Shown piece after piece: positions 14,778 through 22,105 of a DNA stretch of 25,000 nucleotides. Made by a program: the position numbers and the translations under genes. The stretch lies in contig NZ_JAAQRC020000001.1 of the NCBI RefSeq assembly GCF_019216885.1, positions 5,730,001 through 5,755,000 of the forward strand, given 5' to 3'. The notes under the pieces were generated by a model. The model saw only the letters and a list, made by a program, of their open reading frames with translations. It had not been told where the DNA came from and made no database searches. Each line of letters starts with the position of its first letter. Position 1 is the first letter of the stretch. The DNA is from Methylobacterium sp. SyP6R (lineage in GTDB: Bacteria; Pseudomonadota; Alphaproteobacteria; Rhizobiales; Beijerinckiaceae).

Positions 14778-15185
14778 TCAGCAACTGAGCTTGCGGCCCT
14801 CGCGGAAGCCGTGGACCTGGAAGTGCTTGTAGCCGGACTCCATCTTGCCGGCGAGTACGGCGCGGGCCACGTCCGGGTTGCAGCGCAGGTACTCGCGCTC
14901 GTTGAACGCCGCGGCGCCACGGGGCGGCCCCTGATCGCGATAGTCCCGGTCGCGGTCGCGAGAGCCGTAATCGCGGTCGCGGCGGTAATCGTCGCGCCGG
15001 CCGTAATCGTCGCCGCGATCCCGGTAGCCGCGGTCGCGATAGTCCCGGTCGCGGTAGTCGCCGTCGCGGCTGCGATACTCGCGGTCGCGGGAGCCGTAAT
15101 CCGGCCCCCATGACTGGGCCGAGGCGGTTCCCACCGCGCCGATCAGGCCCAATCCTACGACCGCCACCACCCCAATCGTCCTCAT
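14778..15185 (-). CDS. Secreted Arg/Asp-repeat protein with C-terminal NPDV-type motif
   Basis: A 135-residue protein with a signal peptide (MRTIGVVAVVGLGLIGAVGTASA, predicted cleavage before Q24). Residues 29-85 are a low-complexity stretch of YRDR/SRDR/DYGRRD units with about 19 Arg and 18 Asp, no Lys, and a Tyr every few residues; it is nearly charge-neutral and likely disordered. Residues 94-135 form a compact module, FNEREYLRCNPDV...HGFREGRKLSC, resembling the short YLxxNPDV...H...G..EGR motif found in some secreted alphaproteobacterial proteins. C102 and C135 could form a disulfide in the periplasm. The ATG at 15185 follows a GGGGGATG ribosome-site-like stretch. It is transcribed away from the transporter operon's end and looks monocistronic. 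I recognise no function. Confidence 0.82.
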   Translation of the reverse strand: MRTIGVVAVVGLGLIGAVGTASAQSWGPDYGSRDREYRSRDGDYRDRDYRDRGYRDRGDDYGRRDDYRRDRDYGSRDRDRDYRDQGPPRGAAAFNEREYLRCNPDVARAVLAGKMESGYKHFQVHGFREGRKLSC

Positions 15186-15306
15186 CTGCCGTCATCCCCC
15201 TTCATGCAAGGCGCTTCGTCGCCGCTGGGGAAGCTAGAGCAATCAGGGCCGAAAGGGATAGCGCCGTCATGTCTCGGGACGGTGGTGGTCTGCGCAGAGA
15301 CGGCCG

Positions 15307-16305
15307 TCACCCCTCGCCATAGAGGTGGCAGGCGACCGTGCGGCCCGGCGCCGCCTCGCGTAAAGCGGGCGCCTCGTTGCGGCATCGGTCGAAGGCGCGA
15401 GGGCAGCGGGGATGGAAGTGGCAGCCCGCGGGGGGCTTGAGCGGCGAGGGCGGCTCGCCCTCCTGGAAGCTCATCGCCACCGGCTGCTCCGGGTCCGGCA
15501 CCGGGGAGGAGGCCTTCAGGAGCTGGGTATAGGGGTGAAGCGGCTCGCCGAAGAGCGGTCCCACGGGCCCGCTTTCCACCACCCGGCCGAGATACATCAC
15601 GGTGACCCGCTGGCAGAAATGCCGGACCACGCCGAGATCGTGCGAGATGAACACGAAGGCGAGGTTGCGGGACTGCCGCAGCGATTCGAGCAACCGCAGG
15701 ATCTGCGCCTGGACCGAGACGTCGAGGGCCGAGACCGGCTCGTCGGCGAAGATCAGGTCGGGCCCGAGCGCCAGCGCCCGGGCGATGCCGATGCGCTGGC
15801 GCTGGCCGCCGGAGAATTCATGCGGGAAGCGCGCGGCGGCCGTGGCCGGAAGCCCGACCTCGGCAAGCAGCCCCGCGACCCGCTCCTTCAGTTCCGCCCC
15901 GCGCGCGAGGCCGTGGACCCGAAGAGGCTCGCCCAACGCCTCGCCGATGCGCTGGCGCGGATCGAGGGAGGAGGCAGGGTCCTGGAACACGATCTGCATC
16001 CGCCGCCGCAGGCGCCGCATCGCGCTCGCGGGCGCGGCGAGCACGTCCTGCCCGTCGAACCGCACGGCGCCGCCGTCGGATTCGGTGAGCCGCAGGGCCA
16101 CCCGCGCCGTGGTCGACTTGCCGCAGCCGGATTCGCCCACGATGCCGAGCGCTTCGCCGCGCCCCACCGTGAACGACACCCGGTCGAGGGCGCGCACCAG
16201 GCTGGTCTTCGCGACCGGGAAGCCGCGGCGGATGGTGAAGGTCTTGGAGAGGTCGCTGACCTCGAGCAGCGGAGACTCTTGCACGGGGGTCATCACAGGG
16301 GTCAT
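15307..16305 (-). CDS. Peptide-type ABC transporter ATP-binding protein (DppF/OppF family)
   Basis: A 332-residue cytoplasmic ATPase, last gene of the operon. It has Walker [10 protein letters not shown] (57-65), a Q-loop (FQDPASSLDP), signature FSGGQRQR, Walker B LIFADEPVSALD and switch His in FISHDLG. The C-terminal oligopeptide/dipeptide extension (HPYTQLL, then HFHPRCPRAFDRCRNEAP) marks the peptide-importer subfamily and carries cysteines that in some relatives bind an iron-sulfur cluster. It pairs with the preceding ATPase to drive import. The ATG at 16305 overlaps the upstream stop as ATGA. Confidence 0.95.
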   Translation of the reverse strand: MTPVMTPVQESPLLEVSDLSKTFTIRRGFPVAKTSLVRALDRVSFTVGRGEALGIVGESGCGKSTTARVALRLTESDGGAVRFDGQDVLAAPASAMRRLRRRMQIVFQDPASSLDPRQRIGEALGEPLRVHGLARGAELKERVAGLLAEVGLPATAAARFPHEFSGGQRQRIGIARALALGPDLIFADEPVSALDVSVQAQILRLLESLRQSRNLAFVFISHDLGVVRHFCQRVTVMYLGRVVESGPVGPLFGEPLHPYTQLLKASSPVPDPEQPVAMSFQEGEPPSPLKPPAGCHFHPRCPRAFDRCRNEAPALREAAPGRTVACHLYGEG

Positions 16306-17291
16306 GCAGCCCTCACCCAGCAGCGCACCGCGTGGTCCGGCGCCCCCGTGAGCGGCACCAGCGGCGGCCGCTCACGGCAGCGCGCCTCCGCCAGGGGGCA
16401 GCGGCCCTGGAAGCGGCAGCCCTCCGGCATCTCCGGCAGGGTCGGCACCGTGCCGGGGATCGCGGCCAGCTCCTGCACCCGGTCGACCCGCGGCATCGCC
16501 TTGAGCAGGCCTTCCGCGTAGGGGTGGGTCGGCCGGGCGAAGAAGGCGCGCACCGGCGCGCTCTCGACCACGTCGCCGCCATACATCACCATCACCCGGT
16601 CGGCGACCGAGGCGACGACGCCGAGATTGTGGGTGATGAGCAGCACCGCCAGCCCCTCGCGGCGCTGGATCTCGGCGAGCAAGGCCAGAACCTGCGCCTG
16701 GATGGTGACGTCGAGCGCCGTGGTCGGCTCGTCGGCGATCAGCACACGGGGGCTGCAGGCGAGCGCCATGGCGATCATCACCCGCTGGCGCATGCCGCCG
16801 GAGAAGTGATGCGGATAGGCGTCGATCCGCTCGGCGGCCGAGGGCACCCGCACCCGTTCGAGGAGGGCGATCGCCTTCTCACGCGCCGCCGCCTTCGACA
16901 GGCCGCGATGGCGCCGCAGCGCCTCGGCGATCTGGAAGCCGATGGTCAGGACCGGGTTGAGCGAGGTCATCGGCTCCTGGAAGATCATCGCCAGGCGGTC
17001 GCCGCGCATCGCCTCGCGCTGGCTCTCGCTCGCCGCCCGCATGTCGGTGCCGTCGACCACGATGGAGCCCGACGCCACGCGGCCGACCTTGGGGGCGAGC
17101 AGCCCCATCACCGAGAGGGCGGTGAGGCTCTTGCCGCAGCCCGATTCGCCGACGAGGGCCAGGGTCTCCCCGCCCGACACCGAGAACGACACCTCGCGCA
17201 CCGCGTCGTACCAGGTGCCGCCGACCCGGATCTGGGTCGTCAGCCCGTCGACCCTGAGCATGTCCGTCGGCGTCATCGAAGGGGTTTTCAT
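16302..17291 (-). CDS. Peptide-type ABC transporter ATP-binding protein (DppD/OppD family)
   Basis: A 329-residue ATPase with Walker A GESGCGKS (48-55), Q-loop [10 protein letters not shown], signature HFSGGMRQR, Walker [12 protein letters not shown] and switch His in LITHNLG. The C-terminal oligopeptide/dipeptide extension ([12 protein letters not shown], then [19 protein letters not shown]) places it with DppD-type subunits. It forms a heterodimer with the next gene product on the cytoplasmic face of the permeases. Start and stop both overlap neighbours by 4 nt (ATGA), so the transporter genes are translationally coupled. Confidence 0.95.
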   Translation of the reverse strand: MKTPSMTPTDMLRVDGLTTQIRVGGTWYDAVREVSFSVSGGETLALVGESGCGKSLTALSVMGLLAPKVGRVASGSIVVDGTDMRAASESQREAMRGDRLAMIFQEPMTSLNPVLTIGFQIAEALRRHRGLSKAAAREKAIALLERVRVPSAAERIDAYPHHFSGGMRQRVMIAMALACSPRVLIADEPTTALDVTIQAQVLALLAEIQRREGLAVLLITHNLGVVASVADRVMVMYGGDVVESAPVRAFFARPTHPYAEGLLKAMPRVDRVQELAAIPGTVPTLPEMPEGCRFQGRCPLAEARCRERPPLVPLTGAPDHAVRCWVRAA

Positions 17292-18142
17292 GGGGCCCCC
17301 CGCGGGTCGGTGGCGTCGCGCAGGCCGTCGCCGATCAGGTTGAGGCCGATCATCACGGCGAGGATGGCGATGCTCGGGAAGATCGACAGCCAGGGCGCGT
17401 CGAGCAGGTTGTCGAAGCCCTCGCGCACGATGCTGCCCCAGGTGGCCGTGGGCGGCGGCACGCCGAGCCCGATGAAGGCGAGGGTCGATTCGGTGCGGAT
17501 CGCGGTCGCGAGCCAGAGCGAGGCCAGCACCACCACCTCGTCCATGATGTTCGGCAGGATGTGGCCGAACATGATGCGGAGGTCGGAATAGCCGAGCGCC
17601 CGGCAGGCATCGACGAAGTCGCGCTGGCGCATGGCGAGCGTCGAGCCGCGGGCGATGCGGATGAAGGCCGGCACGGCGGTGACCGCGATGGCGAGGATCA
17701 GGTTGCCGAGGCTCGGACCCAGCACCGCCACCAGCATCAGCCCCATGATGAGCTGCGGGAAGCTGAGCAGCACGTCGGTGGCCGCCGTGATCAGCCGGTC
17801 GGGCCAGCCGCCGAAATAGCCGGCCACCACCCCGATCACCGTGCCCAAAACCACGCCGATGAGGGTGGCGACGAAACCGACCGAGAGCGAGATCCGGGCG
17901 CCCCAGATCACCCGCGAGAGCACGTCGCGCCCGAAGAAGTCGGTGCCGAACCAGTGCTCGGCCGACGGGCCCATCAGGGCCGCGACCGGGTCCTGCTCGT
18001 TCGGATCGTAGGGCGCGATCCAGGGCGCGAGGAGGGCGAGGGCGACGACGGCGACCACCGTGACGGCGCCGATCATCAGGCCCGGCGAGCGGGTGGCCCG
18101 GCGCCAGGCGCTCGGGGCGGCGGAGGCGGCCGCCGCGCTCAT
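17288..18142 (-). CDS. Peptide-type ABC transporter permease (DppC/OppC family)
   Basis: A 284-residue inner-membrane permease. After a short cytoplasmic tail come a first hydrophobic helix (MIGAVTVVAVVALALLAPWIAP), then the subfamily motif HWFGTDFFGRDVLSRVIWGARISL, and about five more membrane segments. The cytoplasmic EAA-type loop is DACRALGYSDLRIMFGHILPN, which contacts the ATPases. The ending, NLIGDGLRDATDPR, is typical of DppC. Both ends overlap neighbouring genes by 4 nt. Confidence 0.95.
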   Translation of the reverse strand: MSAAAASAAPSAWRRATRSPGLMIGAVTVVAVVALALLAPWIAPYDPNEQDPVAALMGPSAEHWFGTDFFGRDVLSRVIWGARISLSVGFVATLIGVVLGTVIGVVAGYFGGWPDRLITAATDVLLSFPQLIMGLMLVAVLGPSLGNLILAIAVTAVPAFIRIARGSTLAMRQRDFVDACRALGYSDLRIMFGHILPNIMDEVVVLASLWLATAIRTESTLAFIGLGVPPPTATWGSIVREGFDNLLDAPWLSIFPSIAILAVMIGLNLIGDGLRDATDPRGAP

Positions 18143-19080
18143 TGGGCCGAGACCCGCGGATCGACGAGGCCGTAGGCGATGTCGGTGAGCACGTTGGCGA
18201 CCACGATGGCGAAGGCGGAGACGACCATCAGGCCCTGCAGCAGGCTGTAGTCGCGCTGGGTCAGCGCGGTGACGATCAGCTTGCCGAGGCCGGGGCGGTT
18301 GAACACGATCTCGGTCAGCACCGCGTTGCCGATCAGCACACCGAGATAGAGCCCGACCACGGTGACCACCGGCACCAGCACGTTGCGGAGTGCATGACGC
18401 CAGACCACGATCCGGGCCGGCATCCCCTTGGCACGGGCGGTGCGGACGTAATCCTCGCCCAGCGCCTTCAGCATCCCCGAGCGGGTGACGCGGGTGACGT
18501 AGGCGACCATCAGGAGGCCGAGATTGAGCGCCGGCAGCACCAGGGCGCCGAGCCGGTCGAGGATGCCGCCGGTGCGCGGCGTCGAGATCACCGGAAACCA
18601 GCGCAGCTGCACGGCGAACGCGATCAGCAGCAGGATGCCGGACACGAAGGCCGGGAAGGACACGCCGGCGAGCGACACGATGCGGGCGAGCCAGTCGGCG
18701 AGCCCGTCGCGCCGCCGCGCCGCCATGACCCCGAGCGGTACGCCCACCCCGACGCCGATGGCGACCGCCGCGAGCGTCAGCTCGATCGTGTAGGGCAGGA
18801 CGTGGGCGACATCCTCCAGCACCGGCCGGTTGGTGGTGAGCGAGCGGCCGATATCGCCGGTGGCGATCTGGCCCATGAAGGTGAGGTACTGGACCACGAT
18901 CGGCCGATCGAGCCCGAGCTTCGCCCGCAGGTCGGCCCGGGCGGAGGCGCTGGCCTGGTCGCCGAGGATCACGATGGTCGGATCGCCCGGGACCACCCGC
19001 ACGAGCACGAACACCACGGTCAGCACCGCCACCAGCGTCGGGATCGCCAGGAGGAAGCGCTTGAGGATGAACTGGAGCAT
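18139..19080 (-). CDS. Peptide-type ABC transporter permease (DppB/OppB family)
   Basis: A 313-residue inner-membrane permease beginning MLQFILKRFLLAIPTLVAVL, the standard DppB start, with FVLVRVVPGDP following. It has about six membrane segments and the EAA-type loop YVRTARAKGMPARIVVWRHALRN. Its stop overlaps the DppC start as ATGA. The ATG at 19080 fits the family, but the 20 nt before it (GC-rich, CCCCCCGGCCCGCCC) hold no Shine-Dalgarno sequence, which is unusual here. It is the first gene after the inverted-repeat element that separates it from the binding-protein gene. Confidence 0.93.
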   Translation of the reverse strand: MLQFILKRFLLAIPTLVAVLTVVFVLVRVVPGDPTIVILGDQASASARADLRAKLGLDRPIVVQYLTFMGQIATGDIGRSLTTNRPVLEDVAHVLPYTIELTLAAVAIGVGVGVPLGVMAARRRDGLADWLARIVSLAGVSFPAFVSGILLLIAFAVQLRWFPVISTPRTGGILDRLGALVLPALNLGLLMVAYVTRVTRSGMLKALGEDYVRTARAKGMPARIVVWRHALRNVLVPVVTVVGLYLGVLIGNAVLTEIVFNRPGLGKLIVTALTQRDYSLLQGLMVVSAFAIVVANVLTDIAYGLVDPRVSAQ

Positions 19081-19134
19081 GGGCGGGCCGGGGGGTTGGA
19101 GGTGATCACGCTGCCGGATCAGGCGCGGGTCTCT

Positions 19135-19324
19135 CCTCTCCCCGCGGGCGGGGAGAGGGCCGTGTCCCCGTCCAGGGGACACGGCGAGTGGAGGCGCAGC
19201 CGGAGCGAGGGTGAGGGGGTCTCAACGGATGAGGCTCCTCTGGAAACACCCCCTCACCATCGGCTGCCGCCTCGCTGCGCCCTCTGAACGAGGGCACAGC
19301 CCTCTCCCCGCCCGCGGGGAGAGG
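19135..19324. repeat. Two head-to-head copies of a palindromic intergenic repeat
   Basis: The left copy (19135-19220) starts with a 24-bp hairpin CCTCTCCCCGC-GG-GCGGGGAGAGG, then a hairpin GCCGTGTCCCC/GGGGACACGGC (19159-19185), and ends GGTGAGGGGGT (19210-19220). The right copy (19248-19324) is the same unit inverted: ACCCCCTCACC at 19248-19258, a GCCCTC/GAGGGC hairpin (19279-19295), and the same 24-bp hairpin at 19301-19324. A 27-bp spacer lies between. The transcript could fold into one long stem or several small ones. Placed between the binding-protein gene and dppB-like gene inside the operon, it probably adjusts relative expression by pausing, termination or mRNA protection. It occupies most of the 296-bp gap, which has no gene. 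Confidence 0.85.
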
Positions 19325-19376
19325 GGATGCGCACGACCCATCGCGAGAAACGAGCAAGTCTTGGATCGAGAAATAT

Positions 19377-20927
19377 TTACTTCTTGTCCGTCATCTCGGT
19401 GATCACCGGCCCCAGGTGGATCGCCCCCTTGAAGTCGTAGCCGTAATCGACCGACTTCTTGTGCGCCCAGACCTGCAAGCCTTCCGAGAGCGGCACGGCG
19501 CAGACCTGCTCGATGATCTTCTCCTGCGCCGTCTTCCACAACGCCTTCTGCTTCTCCGGATCCGGCTCGGTGCGGGCCTTGCGGATCTCGGCATCGGCCG
19601 CGTTGCAATGCGAGAAGTTGGTCACGGCCGTCGGTGTGCCCACCGTCGAGGCCGAATCGAAGAACTGCGTCAGGTAGGTGTCGGCGACGGGGAAGCGCGC
19701 CGCGGCGTAATAGACCGCATCCGACAGGTCCTTGCGGATCTGGGCGTGGAAGGTCTGGTGGTCGACGACGTCGAGCTTCAGCTCGATCCCGGCCTTCTTG
19801 AGCTGGCCCTGCACGATCTGCATCGCGGTCAGCATGGTCGGCAGGCTGGTCTGGATCGCCGTGATGGTGATGCCGTTCGGGTGGCCGGATTCGGCCAGGA
19901 GCGCCTTGGCCTTGGCGAGGTCGTAAGGAGGCAGCGGCGCCTTGTCGTCGGTGCCGAGATAGCCCTTCGGAATGATCGACACCGCCGGCTCGGTGACGCT
20001 GGCGCCCTTGAACTGGACGATCTGCGCCTGGCTGATCGCTTGGGCGACGGCCCGGCGTACCCGCACGTCGTCGAGAGGCTTGTGGGTGGTGTTCAGATGC
20101 AAGAGCGCCAACTCCGCCGGCCGCACGATGTCGACCGACACGTCGGCCTCGCGGCCGAACCGCTCGGCCCAGCGCTGGTCCTGGCGGCCATAGACGATGT
20201 CGAGCTCGCCCGAGGTGAAGGCGAGGTCGCGGGCCGCATCGGCCGGGATCAGCCGGTAGAGGATGCCGCCGAGCTTCGGCTTGCCGCGAAAGTAGTCCGG
20301 GTTCGCGGTCAGCCGCACGCTCTCGTTCGGCTTGTATTCGGCGAAGGCGAAGGGCCCGGTGCCGATGGGCTTCAGGCGGAAGTCGTTGCCCAACGCCTCG
20401 ACGGCCTTGCGGCTGAGCACGTTGCCGCCGTGGTAGTTCGCCACCAGCCCGAGCAACGACGGCACAGGGTGCTTGAGGGTGATCCTGACGGTGTAGGGGT
20501 CCACAGCCTCGACCATGTCGAAGGCGGCGTAGTCGGTCGAGAACGACGAGGTCTTGGGATCGGCGGCGCGCTTCAACGAGAAGACCACGTCGTCGGCGGT
20601 CAACTCGCCGTAGCCGCCGTGGAACTTGACGCCCTTGCGCAAGGAGAAGGTCCAGATGCGGCCGTCGTCCGAGCGGGTCCAGGATTCGGCGAGGTCCGGC
20701 TCCAGGGTCTCGAGACTGGTCGAGCCCGGCTTGAAGCGCACAAGGCCGTTGAAGATCCAGGACACGACCGGCTTGTCCTGGGTGCTGGTGGCTCGGAACG
20801 GGTCGAGCTGGCTGACATCGGCCGCCGCCATGCCGATGGTCAGAATCTTGTCCGTCGCTGCCTGGGCCAGCGCCGGCCCGGGGCCAAACAGGGCGAGGGT
20901 GGCCGCGGCGAAGAGGAAGCGTCTCAT
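19377..20927 (-). CDS. Periplasmic substrate-binding protein of the dipeptide/oligopeptide ABC family (SBP_bac_5)
   Basis: A 516-residue exported receptor. The signal peptide MRRFLFAAATLALFGPGPALAQA ends in an Ala-x-Ala-type site with no lipobox Cys, so it should be a soluble periplasmic protein. Family features follow: LDPFRATSTQDKPVVSWIFNGLVRF, the signature region LAESWTRSDDGRIWTFSLRKGVKFHGG, then ADDVVFSLKRAADP and GTGPFAFAEYKPNESVRLTANPDYFRG. Length is normal. The ATG at 20927 gives the signal peptide its correct start and follows a GGGGGATC stretch; an upstream in-frame start (20999) would bury the signal. Only 29 nt separate it from the preceding flavoenzyme gene. The substrate is not readable; family members bind peptides, nickel, opines and glycosides. 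Confidence 0.95.
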   Translation of the reverse strand: MRRFLFAAATLALFGPGPALAQAATDKILTIGMAAADVSQLDPFRATSTQDKPVVSWIFNGLVRFKPGSTSLETLEPDLAESWTRSDDGRIWTFSLRKGVKFHGGYGELTADDVVFSLKRAADPKTSSFSTDYAAFDMVEAVDPYTVRITLKHPVPSLLGLVANYHGGNVLSRKAVEALGNDFRLKPIGTGPFAFAEYKPNESVRLTANPDYFRGKPKLGGILYRLIPADAARDLAFTSGELDIVYGRQDQRWAERFGREADVSVDIVRPAELALLHLNTTHKPLDDVRVRRAVAQAISQAQIVQFKGASVTEPAVSIIPKGYLGTDDKAPLPPYDLAKAKALLAESGHPNGITITAIQTSLPTMLTAMQIVQGQLKKAGIELKLDVVDHQTFHAQIRKDLSDAVYYAAARFPVADTYLTQFFDSASTVGTPTAVTNFSHCNAADAEIRKARTEPDPEKQKALWKTAQEKIIEQVCAVPLSEGLQVWAHKKSVDYGYDFKGAIHLGPVITEMTDKK

Positions 20928-20956
20928 CGTGGTGATCCCCCAGGGTGCTTCTGTCG

Positions 20957-22105
20957 TCAGTGCTCGATCTCCCCCTCCGACCGGTACAGCCCGCGCCAAT
21001 CGGCGAAGCGCTCGATCCGGAACGGATGGAGAGGAGAGGCGGAGCGGCCTTGCGTCACGAGTTCCGCCAGGATTTCGCCGACGACCGGGCCGAGCTGGAA
21101 ACCGTGGCCGGAGAAGCCGAAAGCATGAACCAGGCCGGGCGTGGTGCCGGACGGCCCGATGACCGGGATGTGGTCCGGCATCTCGCCGTCGAGCCCGCTC
21201 CAGCTGCGGATGACCTGGGCGTGGGCGAGGTCCGGGATCAGCGTCAGGGTCTTGTCCATGGCGCCGAGCGAGGTCGCCGCCACCGGCCGGGCGAGACCAT
21301 CGACGCTGTCCGCCGTGCCGCGCCCGCCGCCCAGGACCACGTTGCCGCGCCGGGTCTGGCGCACGTAGACGTCGCCTCCCACCACACCGATCGACCGGGT
21401 GACGAGAGGGGCCAGGGGCTCGGTCACCACCATGTTGGGGGAGAGCGGCGCCACCGGCGCCGCCTCGCCGAACCAGGCCGCCACCGCACCGCCATAGGCG
21501 CCGGCGGCGTTGACGAGGCTGCGGCTCTTCACGCTCACACCTTCGGCTTCGACCGTGAAGCCGGATCCGTCATGGGCCGCATGATGCACCGGCGCGTGCT
21601 CGCGCACCTCCGCCCCGAGGCGGCGGGCGAGCCGCGCGAAAGCGGGCCCCACCACCCGCGGATTGGCTTGCCCGTCGGTGGGCGAGAGCGAAGCGCCGAC
21701 GACTGCCGGGCCGAGCCATGGCATTTCGGCGCGCAATGCGTTCGGCCCGACGAGCTGGAGGTCGAGCCCGTATTCGGCGGCGTCGCGGGCATAAGTCTCC
21801 AGCAAAGCCATGTCGGATTCGGCCCGCGCGAGCTTGATGTGGCCGGTCGCCTCGAACCCGACATCTTCGCCGAGCTTGGCGTTCAGGCCATCCCACAGCA
21901 CGCGCGCGCGCTGCGACAGCGGCAATTCCGAAAAGTCGCGGCCCTGTTGGCGCACGCCGCCGAAATTCACCCCGCTGGCGCCGGCACCGCAGAGGCGCTT
22001 CTCCAGCAGGGCCACGGTCAGTCCGGCCTCGCGCAAGGCCACGGCGGCGGCGCAGGCCGCGGTGCCGCCCCCGATGATCGCAACGTCGACGGTGAGGCGT
22101 TCCAT
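20957..22105 (-). CDS. FAD-dependent amine/amino acid dehydrogenase, beta subunit (DAO family, HcnC/OoxB-like)
   Basis: A 382-residue flavoprotein of the D-amino-acid oxidase fold. The N-terminal dinucleotide motif is VAIIGGGTAACAAAVALREAG, where the last Gly of GxGxxG is Ala17, followed by the acidic residue in LLEKR. NFGGVRQQGR (47-56) resembles the N-x-GGVRxQGR stretch of opine oxidase and hydroxyproline dehydrogenase beta subunits. The C-terminal half has WSGLDGEMPDHIPVIGPS and HAFGFSGHGFQLGPVVGE, the usual FAD-closing motif. This subunit should carry the substrate site and oxidise a C-N bond. It overlaps the alpha gene by 1 nt (TGATG) and is followed by the transporter genes. Alternatives are sarcosine-oxidase-like or HCN-synthase-like activity. 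Confidence 0.9.
   Translation of the reverse strand: MERLTVDVAIIGGGTAACAAAVALREAGLTVALLEKRLCGAGASGVNFGGVRQQGRDFSELPLSQRARVLWDGLNAKLGEDVGFEATGHIKLARAESDMALLETYARDAAEYGLDLQLVGPNALRAEMPWLGPAVVGASLSPTDGQANPRVVGPAFARLARRLGAEVREHAPVHHAAHDGSGFTVEAEGVSVKSRSLVNAAGAYGGAVAAWFGEAAPVAPLSPNMVVTEPLAPLVTRSIGVVGGDVYVRQTRRGNVVLGGGRGTADSVDGLARPVAATSLGAMDKTLTLIPDLAHAQVIRSWSGLDGEMPDHIPVIGPSGTTPGLVHAFGFSGHGFQLGPVVGEILAELVTQGRSASPLHPFRIERFADWRGLYRSEGEIEH

Noticed and set aside
19098..19109. GGAGGTGATCAC on the plus strand as a ribosome site for a rightward gene
   Set aside because: No plausible start codon and coding frame follows; the region continues into the inverted-repeat element.
20928..20999. Upstream start for the binding protein at 20999
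   Set aside because: It would place 24 residues before a normal signal peptide and extend past the stop of the preceding gene.
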